Below the pieces are notes generated by a model. That model saw nothing but the letters and a program-made list of their open reading frames with translations. It was not told the DNA's origin and searched no databases. From Clostridia bacterium (lineage in GTDB: Bacteria > Bacillota > Clostridia > Oscillospirales > CAG-272): 64,000 bases of DNA. The DNA lies in contig JAFOEU010000010.1 in the NCBI GenBank assembly GCA_017387685.1, positions 62,001-126,000 of the forward strand. The letters are read 5' to 3'. This document shows positions 16,376-25,109 of the stretch, in pieces; positions within the stretch are counted from its first letter, which is position 1; each line of letters starts with the position of its first letter. Both the position numbers and the translations under genes were made by a program.

Positions 16376-18082
16376 TTAAAACTCGCGTCTCTTAGCAACA
16401 ACTGCAGCTCCGAGGATGGAGATAACAGCGATAACTGCGAAGATAACGGTGGAATCACCGGTGGTGGGAGGAGTTACGGGCTCGGTGGTTTCGGGCTCGG
16501 TTACTTCGGGCTTTTCCTCGAAGATCGAGAAGTCAGCGCCCTCGCCGCCGATGGTGGTTCTGTCCATTGCGGGAACGGGATTAGTGTCGCCCATACCCCA
16601 ATCCGCGCCGAGCTTTTCGCAGAGTGCTGCGTCAGCTGCGGTGATAACGGTGGTGCTGTTTGCAACGGTGCCGTTCTTCTCAAGGAGCTGTGCGGGAACT
16701 GCGATGGAGTAGTTGTTTACGCACGCCTCGGAGCCTGCGCCGGTGGTGTTGTTGAAGAAGGTGTGGGTGAACTTATCCGCCGTGGTGGTAGATGTGAGAG
16801 TAATTTCACCGAGGTTGAGATTGTTAGCGATGGTAATATAATTACCGTTTACGTATGCAAGGATACCTGCAGCGTAGTTCTTGCCGGAAGCCGCAGAGGT
16901 CTCACCGGTGATCTTACCGAGGTTGAGGCAGTTGGTGATGGTATTGGAACCCTCGCCGGAGCCGCCGTACATATAGCCTGCGATACCGCCCGCATAAGTG
17001 GTTCCGCCGGAGTAGCAGTTTTCGATGGTGATCTCACCGTAGTTGATGCAGTTTGCGATGAGAGCCGCGCCGTTAGCCTGCTTGGAGTTGCCGAGGTTGC
17101 CTACGAGACCGCCGACCTTGGAGGTGGAGGAGAGCTTACCTCTGTTGATGCACCATACAACGGTTGCGCCGTCACCGTAGTTCTTGGTTTCGGAGCCGGA
17201 AACACCGATGATACCGCCAACGGTCATATTCTGACCTGCGGTAGCGGTGAGGTCTGCGGTATTGATGCAGAATTTAACTACCATCTTACCGAGAACGTAT
17301 CCGGCGAATCCACCGATCTGGCTGATAGCTGCGGCAACGTTACCGTTGTTGGTGGAATTTGTGATGGTGAGACAGCACTTACCGGAGATATCCTTGGTGC
17401 CGCCGAAGCGTCCTACGAAACCGCCCGAGTAGCTTTCGGAGGAGTAGATAGAGCCGTTGTTTACGCAGTTGTCAATAACCATATTAAAGGGCTTTGCTGC
17501 GTCATCCGAGCCGGGCGCGTAGCCGAGGAAGCCGCCAACTCTCCAACCGCCGGTGATATCTGCATTATTGGTGGAGTTTTTGATGGTGATGGTGGTGTTG
17601 TAGCAAGCGTTATAGTCCATAACACCAATGAATCCGCCAACGTCATTCTTCTTAGCAACGGTGAGCTTGCAGTTATTCTCAACGTTGTCGATAACGAGAG
17701 TGCTTTCGCCGGCAACGGTAACTGTAAGAACACCTGCGTGCGCTTCGTCGATGGCAATATTGCCCGCGAGCTTAAGATTCTTAATGGTTGCGCTGCCGAG
17801 AACCGCGAAAACGGGAACCGATGTGGTGATGGTCTTGCCGTTACCGTCAAGAGTTCCTGCAAAGGTTGCAGCATAGGTGGTATCGATGGTGATGTCGTTT
17901 GCAAGGTAGTACTTGCCGTCAGCAGTCATAGCGGCAAATTCAGCCGCGGTGGTGATAGCAGTACCTTCGGGTGCGCTGTTGGGATTGGGAGCGATGAGGA
18001 TGATGTCCTCGGCGTAGACCGAGATCATGCTCATTGAAAGGATCATAGCGATTGCTACGATAATTGAAAGTGTCTTTTTCAT
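16376..18082 (-). CDS. GLUG-repeat surface protein 4, PTTGD tail
   Basis: Secreted 568-residue paralogue. The signal peptide and the EDIILIAPNPNS insert match GLUG protein 2 almost residue for residue, while the tail (PPTTGDSTVIF, AKRREF) matches proteins 3 and 5. The middle repeats form a third type (NSTNNGNV, GGFAGYV). This mosaic make-up suggests recombination between array members. The start at 18082 has AAAGGAAAG upstream; in-frame codons further up lie within the untranslated leader. The promoter and terminator are its own. Surface display is inferred from the signal and tail. Confidence 0.87.
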   Translation of the reverse strand: MKKTLSIIVAIAMILSMSMISVYAEDIILIAPNPNSAPEGTAITTAAEFAAMTADGKYYLANDITIDTTYAATFAGTLDGNGKTITTSVPVFAVLGSATIKNLKLAGNIAIDEAHAGVLTVTVAGESTLVIDNVENNCKLTVAKKNDVGGFIGVMDYNACYNTTITIKNSTNNADITGGWRVGGFLGYAPGSDDAAKPFNMVIDNCVNNGSIYSSESYSGGFVGRFGGTKDISGKCCLTITNSTNNGNVAAAISQIGGFAGYVLGKMVVKFCINTADLTATAGQNMTVGGIIGVSGSETKNYGDGATVVWCINRGKLSSTSKVGGLVGNLGNSKQANGAALIANCINYGEITIENCYSGGTTYAGGIAGYMYGGSGEGSNTITNCLNLGKITGETSAASGKNYAAGILAYVNGNYITIANNLNLGEITLTSTTTADKFTHTFFNNTTGAGSEACVNNYSIAVPAQLLEKNGTVANSTTVITAADAALCEKLGADWGMGDTNPVPAMDRTTIGGEGADFSIFEEKPEVTEPETTEPVTPPTTGDSTVIFAVIAVISILGAAVVAKRREF

Positions 18083-18117
18083 TTTGTCTTTCCTTTCCGA
18101 AAATTTTAGGTGTTTTA

Positions 18118-18146
18118 ATTTTAACACATAACGCTTTGAAAGTCAA
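18118..18146 (-). promoter_or_regulatory. Promoter of GLUG gene 4
   Basis: Minus-strand TTGACT (18141-18146), 17 bases, TAAAAT (18118-18123), preceded by TGT. The DNA upstream (18176-18200) resembles that upstream of GLUG gene 2 (14067-14085). Confidence 0.85.
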
Positions 18147-18239
18147 GTAAATCGAATCAAAATAAAAACCAATGTTTTCCTTTTTGTCACTTCACACAAA
18201 AAACGACTTTCGCTTTTGTACATATTTGCTTACGAAAAA

Positions 18240-18266
18240 ACAGCCGCAGGGCGTGCCTACGGCTGT
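18240..18266 (-). terminator. Terminator of GLUG gene 5
   Basis: ACAGCCG (18240-18246) pairs with CGGCTGT (18260-18266) and the stem extends inward through AGG/CCT with a mismatch. TTTTTTCG follows on the minus strand. Confidence 0.8.
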
Positions 18267-18287
18267 ATATTAATTATATGAAGTTAA

Positions 18288-19934
18288 TTAAAACTCGCGT
18301 CTCTTAGCAACAACTGCAACTCCGAGGATGGAGATAACAGCGATAACTGCGAAGATAACGGTGGAATCACCGGTGGTGGGAGGAGTTTCGGGCTCGGTGG
18401 TCTCGGGCTCGGTAACCTCGGGTTCCTTAACGGGGTTAGCGAAGGTTCCGTCAGCATTCTTGAGAATGGTGTTGGAGCCGTCTTCAGCAGCGGTGAGAAC
18501 GGGAGCCTTGTCGGTGCCGATTGCCTGATAGTAGATGGTCTCGCCTGCAGCCTCGTTGATGAGGTAAGCAACCTCGCCGCTTGCGATCTGGTCAGCGGTT
18601 ACGATGGTGGTGAAGCTATCGGTTGCGCCTTCAGCAGCTACTACGGAGTAGTTGTTGGTCTCAGCGGTTGCGCCCTCGAGCTTCTTGTTGTAAATGATGT
18701 TGCCCATACCGGTTACTTCGCCGTTGATGGTAACGATACCTGCGTTGATGTTGTTCTTGCATTCGAAGTTTACAGCGTTAACGTAAGCAACGATGCCGCC
18801 GATGTAAAGGCTGCTTGCGCCGGTAAGATGGCTGCGGTCAGCGGTGATGTTACCGAGATTTACACAGTTAACAACGCCGTTAGCGGGAACGAGAGATCCG
18901 CCGTATGCATAACCTGCGATACCGCCGATGTAAAGGGTAGCCTTATCGTAAGTGATAGCGGTGTATGCCTTAACGTCGCCGTAGTTGATGCAGTTCTTAA
19001 CCATATAGTTCAAGCCTTCAAGCTGAACAGCTCTGCCGAGACGGCCAACGATACCTGCTGCAACCTTGGGTGCGCTTACAGTACCGTAGTTAATGCAGTT
19101 TTCAACAGCGATTGCGCAAACGTTCTTGGTGTCCTTAACGGAGGTACCGAAGATACCGCCCGCCTTGTTGTTGGAGCTGGTGATGTTACCCTTGTTGACG
19201 CAACCCTTGATCTCGGTTCCGCCTACGAGGTAAGCGAGCATACCGCCTGCCTGAGTGCCGTCGGTATAAACGTTTGCGTTGTTTACGCAGTTGACGATGA
19301 TGACCTTGGCAACGTCAGCCTTTGCGCTGTTTTCGCCAAAACGAGCGATGATACCTGCAGCAGAACCGCCGGTGGAGTTGATCTCACCGTTGTTAACGCA
19401 ATCGGTAATGGTGTTGATGTTGTTGTAGATGTAACCGATAAGACCTGCAGCCTCGTTAGCGGTGCTGATAGCAGCCTCATTGACACAACCGATCATGGTA
19501 ACGGTTGCGGTAGCGTCAGCAACAGCAAGGATACCTGCGCCGATAGCAGCGTTGGTGATGGTTGCCTTGTTGGTGATGTTCTCGAAGGCAACTGCACCTG
19601 CAGCATTTACTGCAACTGCTGCAGCGTCAGCAGCCGCGCCGTCGATAGCACCTGCAACGGTGAGGTTCTTGATGGTTGCGCCGTCGATAGCGGCGAACAT
19701 GGGAGCGGAAACGGTGATGGTCTTGCCGTTACCGTCGAGAGTACCCTTGAAGGGACCTGCGTAGGTCGCATCAAGAGTGATGTCATTTGCGAGGTAGTAC
19801 TTGCCGTCTGCAGCCATAGCAGCAAATTCAGCAGCACTGGAGATCGCGGTTCCTTCGGGAGCTGCAGCTACGGAGAAGGAGCAGATCGAGAGGATTGTGC
19901 AGATCGCGAGGATGAGTGAAAGTGTCTTTTTCAT
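18288..19934 (-). CDS. GLUG-repeat surface protein 5, PTTGD tail
   Basis: Secreted 548-residue paralogue and the most upstream of the array in transcription order. The signal peptide is MKKTLSLILAICTI. Head motifs DGKYYLANDITL and GTLDGNGKT are followed by an Ala-rich stretch, then repeats of the NCVNNGxI/AGGIxG kind to about residue 420. The tail is PPTTGDSTVIF with a hydrophobic helix and VAKRREF. The start at 19934 has AGAAAGGAT upstream. Sequence in the repeats is the most diverged of the five. No enzymatic domain is visible; a role as adhesin or surface shield is speculation. Confidence 0.86.
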   Translation of the reverse strand: MKKTLSLILAICTILSICSFSVAAAPEGTAISSAAEFAAMAADGKYYLANDITLDATYAGPFKGTLDGNGKTITVSAPMFAAIDGATIKNLTVAGAIDGAAADAAAVAVNAAGAVAFENITNKATITNAAIGAGILAVADATATVTMIGCVNEAAISTANEAAGLIGYIYNNINTITDCVNNGEINSTGGSAAGIIARFGENSAKADVAKVIIVNCVNNANVYTDGTQAGGMLAYLVGGTEIKGCVNKGNITSSNNKAGGIFGTSVKDTKNVCAIAVENCINYGTVSAPKVAAGIVGRLGRAVQLEGLNYMVKNCINYGDVKAYTAITYDKATLYIGGIAGYAYGGSLVPANGVVNCVNLGNITADRSHLTGASSLYIGGIVAYVNAVNFECKNNINAGIVTINGEVTGMGNIIYNKKLEGATAETNNYSVVAAEGATDSFTTIVTADQIASGEVAYLINEAAGETIYYQAIGTDKAPVLTAAEDGSNTILKNADGTFANPVKEPEVTEPETTEPETPPTTGDSTVIFAVIAVISILGVAVVAKRREF

Positions 19935-19979
19935 GGGATTATCCTTTCTAAAATGTTTTTCCTCAAATTGAGTAAATAA

Positions 19980-20008
19980 ATTGTAGCACATTTTTATAGG
20001 AATGTCAA
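19980..20008 (-). promoter_or_regulatory. Promoter of GLUG gene 5
   Basis: Minus-strand TTGACA (20003-20008), 17 bases, TACAAT (19980-19985), preceded by TGC. It sits within 35 bases of the stop of the dehydrogenase gene, and no terminator is seen between them. Confidence 0.84.
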
Positions 20009-20041
20009 TAATAATGACAAAAATTATTTATTAATATGTAA

Positions 20042-21076
20042 TTATTCGATATAAAACTTCGGTCTCTTGCCGTTTTCGATAAGCTCGAGCATTGCGCGGA
20101 TGAGATATTCGGGGCTGTCGGAATAGCAGTTGACGGTGTCGCCGCCGCGGTGGTTGGTGAGGGTCACGTTGTCGAGATTTACGAAGGGGCTGTCGAGTCC
20201 GAGGGGCTCGTGGGGGAATACCTCGAGTGCCGCGCCGGTGATGCGCTGTTCGCGGAGTACCTCTGCGAGGTAATCGTAGTCAACGAGATATGCGCGAGCG
20301 GTATTGATGAAGGTGGCGGTGGGCTTCATAAGGTCGAGCTCGTGCTTGCCGATGATCCGCTCCTTGGTGAGGGTTCTCGCGTGGACCGAAACGATATCGG
20401 ACTCGGAGAAAAGGGTATCGGGATCGACGAGGGATACGTTCCACTTCGCGAGATCGGGATCGTCGGGGGAAACGTTCGGGTCTGTTGCAAGGATGCGGAC
20501 GTTGAAGGGCTGAAGCTTTTCGGAAACGAGACGTCCGATAGTGCCGAAGCCGACGAGACCGATAGTCTTGTTACGGAGCTCGAAAACTCTGCCGACGTTG
20601 GGGTAGGACTCGCGCCACTCGCCCTTCTTGAGCGCGTAGTGCGCGCGTGCGACGTTTCTGGTCTCGCAGATCATAAGGCAGATGGTAAGCTCTGCTACTG
20701 CGTTGCCGTTGTGCGCGGGGTTGTAGAGGACGGGGATGCCGAGCTCGTGTGCGGCTTCGAGGTCGATGTTTTCAAGTCCGCCGCGGTTGGTGAGGATGTA
20801 CTTGAGATTGGGTGCTGCTTCAAGAAGCTCGCGGGGGACGGGGCAGAGGTGGACCATAAGAATATCTGCATCCTTGATAGCCGCATAAAGCTCTGCGGGT
20901 GCGGGGTAGGAGCGCGAGCCTACCTTCTCGATCCTGTCCGCCATCGCGCGCATCTCATTGCGCGAGTCGGAGCCGAAATAGGGAACGCTTACAAGCTCGA
21001 TCCCGGGGAATTTTGCCATACAGTCGCGGTAAAATTCCTCTTTCATAAAATGGTCGGCGACACAAACTATTTTCAT
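20042..21076 (-). CDS. D-isomer specific 2-hydroxyacid dehydrogenase (NAD-dependent)
   Basis: Cytosolic oxidoreductase interconverting 2-oxo and D-2-hydroxy acids. The N- and C-terminal substrate domain surrounds a Rossmann fold with GLVGFGTIGRLV near residue 180. The catalytic triad is visible: Arg in INTARAYLVD, Glu in EVFPHEP, His in LTNHRGG. The chosen start (21076) has AAAGGATG upstream; an in-frame codon 11 residues earlier has no such site. This gives 344 residues. The promoter diverges from that of the fucosidase gene, so the two may share a regulator. The substrate (phosphoglycerate-like, glyoxylate or a sugar acid) is not resolved. Confidence 0.9.
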   Translation of the reverse strand: MKIVCVADHFMKEEFYRDCMAKFPGIELVSVPYFGSDSRNEMRAMADRIEKVGSRSYPAPAELYAAIKDADILMVHLCPVPRELLEAAPNLKYILTNRGGLENIDLEAAHELGIPVLYNPAHNGNAVAELTICLMICETRNVARAHYALKKGEWRESYPNVGRVFELRNKTIGLVGFGTIGRLVSEKLQPFNVRILATDPNVSPDDPDLAKWNVSLVDPDTLFSESDIVSVHARTLTKERIIGKHELDLMKPTATFINTARAYLVDYDYLAEVLREQRITGAALEVFPHEPLGLDSPFVNLDNVTLTNHRGGDTVNCYSDSPEYLIRAMLELIENGKRPKFYIE

Positions 21077-21113
21077 TTGTTTATCATCCTTTAAAATAAA
21101 ATTTTTCAATAGA

Positions 21114-21142
21114 ATTATAGCACAATTTAATCAAATAATCAA
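21114..21142 (-). promoter_or_regulatory. Promoter of the 2-hydroxyacid dehydrogenase gene
   Basis: Minus-strand TTGATT (21137-21142), 17 bases, TATAAT (21114-21119), preceded by TGC. Confidence 0.84.
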
Positions 21143-21229
21143 GTATTGTGGCGATTATTTATGAAATAAGCGCAAATGCTCATATGATTACAATGAAATA
21201 GTCAAAATTTGCGCATTTCGGCAAAAATG

Positions 21230-21258
21230 TTGATTTCTTTTTTTCTATGTGATAAAAT
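21230..21258 (+). promoter_or_regulatory. Promoter of the fucosidase gene
   Basis: TTGATT (21230-21235), 17 bases, TAAAAT (21253-21258), preceded by TGA. The 87 bases between the two divergent -35 boxes are AT-rich and hold no gene. Confidence 0.83.
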
Positions 21259-21286
21259 ATAATAAAAAACACCTCGGAGGTGCGAT

Positions 21287-22531
21287 ATGATAGTTCATCA
21301 GTACGTCAAGGATTTTGAAAATATGGGGCTTGGAATGTTTGTGCATTTCGGTGTTTACAGTGTGCTTGCTCACGGCGAGTGGGTGATGCATCAGCATAAA
21401 ATTCCGCGCGAGGAATATAGGAGTCACGCGCCCGAGTTTTGCCCCGAGGAGGATTGGGCGGAGCAGCTCGTTATGACCGCCAAAGGTGCGGGATGCAAGT
21501 ATATCACCCTGACATCTCGCCACCACGACGGATATTCGCTCTACGATACCTGCGGACTCAACGATTACAGCACCGTTAATTTTATAGGAAGAGACCTTGT
21601 CCGCGAGTTTGTCGATGCCTGCAACCGCCACGGCATCATCCCATTCTTCTACCATACCTATCTCGATTGGTACGACGAGCGATTCAACTCGGATTTCCCC
21701 GCTTATCTTGATTTCCTTCGCAAGAGTGTTGAGCTTCTCTGCACGCGCTACGGCAAGATCGGCGGCATCTGGTTTGACGGCAAGTGGAGCAAGCCCGAGG
21801 CAGATTGGGAGGAGGACGCGATGTATTCGATGATCCGCCGCTATCAGCCCGAGGCGATCATTGTCAATAACACGGGACTCTCCGCACTCGGCGAGCTCGG
21901 TCACATCGAGCTTGACAGCGTGACCTTCGAAAGAGGTAAGCCGAAGCCACTCAATCTTGAGGGCTCGCCGAAGTATATCGCGTCCGAAATGTGCGAGATC
22001 TTCGGCACTCATTGGGGATATGCCGAGGGCGACCTGCTTTATAAATCTCCCGCAACGATCATCGAGGAGCTTGCAGATTGCCGCCGCTACGGCGCGAATA
22101 TGCTTCTCAACGTCGGACCGATGGCAAACGGATATATCTCCGAGATCGACCGCGCGTTTTACGGAATGGTCGGCAAATGGGTAGGAATGTTCGACGAGGC
22201 GATCCGCTATCCGCGCCCCTCGGGAATCGAGGTCGAAAGCTCGGAGGGACGTGATTTCCTCCTCCGCGACGGCGATAAGCTCTACCTTTTCTGCTTCGGA
22301 CTTCCGATGTCCTCTGACCCCAACGCGGCGCGAATGAAGAATATTGCGCGCTACGAGGATGCTTTCACCCTCGAAGGTGAGCGCGTGATCTCCGCCGAAT
22401 GGCTCGATGACGGCGCGGCACTCGATTTTGAGGTGAGAGAGGGCAAGAGCGTGATCAAGACCGTGCCGTATATCAGCGGCAAGAACTACGTCGTAAGAGT
22501 TGCGAGGATCGCTGTTGAGGCTGTTGAATGA
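21287..22531 (+). CDS. GH29 family alpha-L-fucosidase, intracellular
   Basis: Glycoside hydrolase that releases L-fucose from host glycans or plant oligosaccharides by a retaining mechanism. Family blocks are GLGMFVHFGVYS near residue 14, the SRHHDGYSLYD block near residue 77, and GGIWFDGKW near residue 162, where the Asp is the expected nucleophile. The N-terminal barrel is followed by a short beta-sandwich. There is no signal peptide, so it acts on imported oligosaccharides. The 414-residue length is compact for the family. The start has GGAGGTG just upstream. The substrate could be a fucosylated mucin fragment if this is a gut species. Confidence 0.92.
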   Translation: MIVHQYVKDFENMGLGMFVHFGVYSVLAHGEWVMHQHKIPREEYRSHAPEFCPEEDWAEQLVMTAKGAGCKYITLTSRHHDGYSLYDTCGLNDYSTVNFIGRDLVREFVDACNRHGIIPFFYHTYLDWYDERFNSDFPAYLDFLRKSVELLCTRYGKIGGIWFDGKWSKPEADWEEDAMYSMIRRYQPEAIIVNNTGLSALGELGHIELDSVTFERGKPKPLNLEGSPKYIASEMCEIFGTHWGYAEGDLLYKSPATIIEELADCRRYGANMLLNVGPMANGYISEIDRAFYGMVGKWVGMFDEAIRYPRPSGIEVESSEGRDFLLRDGDKLYLFCFGLPMSSDPNAARMKNIARYEDAFTLEGERVISAEWLDDGAALDFEVREGKSVIKTVPYISGKNYVVRVARIAVEAVE

Positions 22532-22533
22532 TA

Positions 22534-22588
22534 TCTTTCGCCGTGGGCGAAAGATTAAGGTGGAAATCCGCCCCGCGGGGCGGATTTC
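22534..22588 (+). terminator. Double hairpin after the fucosidase gene
   Basis: Two stems follow the stop: a 9 bp stem at 22534-22554 with a 3-base loop, and a perfect 26-base palindrome at 22563-22588 followed by TTTCATTTTTATC. The second is the likely terminator. Confidence 0.8.
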
Positions 22589-23035
22589 TTTCATTTTTAT
22601 CATGTTTCGCCCGTGGGTTCGTGCGGTGCGGATTTTTTCGTGGGGTGCTGACTACCCACCCAACCCTCCCGCAAGCGGGAGGGCTTTTTCATCAGCGGAG
22701 CTGATGTTTTGCGAGTGCTTGTGTGAGGCGTGGCTACATTGATTTTCTCGATATCCGATAATTTTGTTTCGGCAAATCGGGACCTATCCCCCGCCCCCTT
22801 CCCGTAAACCGGGAAGGGGTGTGGGGAGTGCGATGCTTTAATTACTGCGCTTAAAATAAATGTAATAATATCCCAATAGCCTTTCAAGAATACGTCATAA
22901 TGAACAAAACCTCAATGAATTAATTGTGCAATTATCTGAATATTACACAAAAGTGCTCAAAAATTAATGATTTGGTTTTATTTTTTATGTATAATGATAA
23001 TACCGAAAAAATAACGGAAAGAGAGGTCACCAAGT
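22589..23035. repeat. Gene-free block of small palindromes
   Basis: No convincing gene is present. Clear hairpins are a 9 bp stem at 22664-22683 (CCCTCCCGC core) followed by CTTTTTC, CATCAGC/GCTGATG at 22690-22706 followed by TTTTG, and CCCCTTCCC/GGGAAGGGG at 22795-22819. GC-rich palindromes like these are typical of dispersed intergenic repeats. From about 22840 the DNA becomes AT-rich and leads into the lipoprotein gene; a TATAAT at 22990-22995 has no good -35 box. TTGTGCAAT at 22924-22932 and ATTACACAA at 22942-22950 form an imperfect inverted pair. Confidence 0.65.
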
Positions 23036-24508
23036 ATGAAGAAAATGAGATTTTTTACGCTTTTGATATGCCTTGTGATCCTGCTTTGCTCCTGCTCGGA
23101 GGGCTCGTCCGTGGAGCGCAAGAAATGGGAGGGGGCTGAAGTCAGAGGCGCTGTGCTTGTTGATGAGAACTGCCCCGTGGTGCTCGAGCGGGAAACCATT
23201 ACGTTCGACATCCCCGAATTCCCCTATCTCGGCACCGACTCCGCGGAGAAGTTCCTCGCCTACCCCGGGCGCGTGACGACGGAATATCATTTTTACAATC
23301 CGACCGACGAGGCTGTCACGGTCAAGCTCGCGTTCCCGGTTTACGGGAGAGCCGCGTATTCCGCAATTGAGGACGGTGATCCCGTGTCCGACCTGCATAA
23401 ATACAGCATCAAGCTGGGCGGCAAAACCGTCACGCCCGAGCTCCGCCATTCAATCCACGAATCGTATCGAACGTGGACTCAGCTCGACGTGGAGTATTCC
23501 TCCATTATGGATGATCTTGCGGCATATCATTTCTATTATCCCGAGGCACCCGTGACGGTTTCGACCTATACTGTCAGCGAAATTAACAGTGAGGCTTATC
23601 CCGATGCCTTTGCGGTGTTGGATATCCCGAAGCCGTCGGTCGGCATTGGTTCGCTGTTCATCCCCGGTGAGTATAAGTATATGACTAAGGAAGAATGCCT
23701 TAAGGGTCTTGACGCGGAAAACGGAATGACGATAACGGTCTATGACATCGGCGTTGAATCCGACGAGCTTCCCGAGTGGAAAATATATTCGACCAAATTT
23801 AAAAACGAAGCCGAGCTGATCGCCGGCGCGGTCACGCTTACCGAGAAGAAAACTATCACATTCTACGATCTCGCTATGACCGAATGGAGCGCGGAGAGCG
23901 GAATCAAGGAGGTGGATTGGTACAATGCGTTCGCCCGCGAGTTCACAAGCCTCAACGGTCAGAAAACTCTCGATATCTCGGATATGCTCAAGCCTTGGTA
24001 CCGCTACGAGATCACCCTCGCACCGGGCGAGCACGCGGTGAACACCGTCACATCTCCGATCGATCCGATAGCAAATACGAAATATTCTCCCGCGATCTAT
24101 ACTTATGAATACTACTGCGAGGGAATGACCACCGCCGAGGGCTTTGAGGGTATCGAGGTCGTTGTCAACACGCCCTACTGCCTTATAAGAAAGGAGCTGG
24201 GAGGAATGTTTATGTATGAAACCGGTTGGGGGACAGCGCAGGACTACGAGGCTACAGACAGCGGCTATAGCTATCTGTGCGAAACCACCGGATATGACAG
24301 GCGGATCGTCTTTACCCTTTCGGAATCCGATGCCCCGGAACACGGCTCCGAGGCCGTAGAAGTTCTTGTCTATTTGTTTCTTTTGCTATTGGTCGATTAT
24401 GTCGTCTATCCGATAGCAATTATCGCTTTGGTCATAGTTGCCGTTATAGTGATCGTCAAGGCTGTAAGGAAGAGAAGAGCGAGAAAGCAGGACGGCGACG
24501 GGCAGTAG
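23036..24508 (+). CDS. Lipoprotein with C-terminal membrane helix, unknown function
   Basis: The 490-residue protein begins with a lipoprotein signal (MKKMRFFTLLICLVILL then CSCSEG; lipobox LCSC). It has a beta-rich extracytoplasmic region with a FYNPTDEAVTVKLAFPVYG segment near residue 90, typical of Ig-like folds, and ends in a hydrophobic helix (about 440-475) with a basic KAVRKRRARKQ tail. It would thus be tethered at both ends. The start has GAGAGG upstream. I do not recognise the family; resemblance to DUF4424-type proteins is faint. It is flanked by terminators, so it is probably transcribed alone. Confidence 0.8.
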   Translation: MKKMRFFTLLICLVILLCSCSEGSSVERKKWEGAEVRGAVLVDENCPVVLERETITFDIPEFPYLGTDSAEKFLAYPGRVTTEYHFYNPTDEAVTVKLAFPVYGRAAYSAIEDGDPVSDLHKYSIKLGGKTVTPELRHSIHESYRTWTQLDVEYSSIMDDLAAYHFYYPEAPVTVSTYTVSEINSEAYPDAFAVLDIPKPSVGIGSLFIPGEYKYMTKEECLKGLDAENGMTITVYDIGVESDELPEWKIYSTKFKNEAELIAGAVTLTEKKTITFYDLAMTEWSAESGIKEVDWYNAFAREFTSLNGQKTLDISDMLKPWYRYEITLAPGEHAVNTVTSPIDPIANTKYSPAIYTYEYYCEGMTTAEGFEGIEVVVNTPYCLIRKELGGMFMYETGWGTAQDYEATDSGYSYLCETTGYDRRIVFTLSESDAPEHGSEAVEVLVYLFLLLLVDYVVYPIAIIALVIVAVIVIVKAVRKRRARKQDGDGQ

Positions 24509-24525
24509 AGCTTTAATTGAATACC

Positions 24526-24553
24526 AAAGCCGACTTGCTTGCGAGTCGGCTTT
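24526..24553 (+). terminator. Terminator of the lipoprotein gene
   Basis: A perfect 10 bp stem (24526-24535 with 24544-24553) with an 8-base loop and a short T run. Confidence 0.8.
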
Positions 24554-24591
24554 TACACTGTATATTTTTTGTATATTTTATATTATTCCTC

Positions 24592-24620
24592 TTGATTACA
24601 ATTAAATTATATGATATAAT
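24592..24620 (+). promoter_or_regulatory. Promoter of the dut-maf-mre cluster
   Basis: TTGATT (24592-24597), 17 bases, TATAAT (24615-24620), preceded by TGA. This is the only clear promoter before the mre genes. Confidence 0.82.
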
Positions 24621-24661
24621 ATAAATAACTATCCTTAAATATAATGCAGAGGTATACTCAA

Positions 24662-25108
24662 ATGAAAATAGACGTTAAAATCAAGCTCACACGCGGGGCG
24701 AAGGCTCCCGAATATGCTACCGACGGGTCGGCGGCGGTTGATATCCGCGCGGCTCTTGAGGGCGGTGAGGTTATCATTCAGCCGGGTGAGCGTGCGATGA
24801 TCCCCACGGGTATCGCTATCTCGACGGGACGCGACGACGTTGTTGCGATAATGGCGGGCAGAAGCGGTCTCGGTGCGAAGCACGGCATCACGCTTGCCAA
24901 CAGCATTGGCGTTATCGACTCGGATTACCGCGGCGAGCTCCGTGCGACTCTTATCAATAAAGGTACGGAACCCTTCAAGGTATGCGACGGCGACCGCATC
25001 GCACAGCTTATGTTTATGCCCGTATATCAGGCAGCGTTCCTTCCCGTGGACGAGCTTGACGAAACCGAGCGCGGCACGGGCGGATTCGGCTCGACGGGGG
25101 TGAACTGA
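24662..25108 (+). CDS. dut: dUTP diphosphatase (dUTPase)
   Basis: Trimeric enzyme that splits dUTP to dUMP and pyrophosphate, keeping uracil out of DNA and feeding dTMP synthesis. All five family motifs are seen: GSAAVDIRA, the short motif II region, GRSGLGAKHGI, GVIDSDYRGEL, and the C-terminal arm GFGSTG. The start at 24662 is preferred because AGAGG lies 9 bases upstream; an in-frame ATG at 24644 has no such site. Length 148, normal for the family. One base separates it from maf. Confidence 0.95.
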   Translation: MKIDVKIKLTRGAKAPEYATDGSAAVDIRAALEGGEVIIQPGERAMIPTGIAISTGRDDVVAIMAGRSGLGAKHGITLANSIGVIDSDYRGELRATLINKGTEPFKVCDGDRIAQLMFMPVYQAAFLPVDELDETERGTGGFGSTGVN

Positions 25109-25109
25109 T

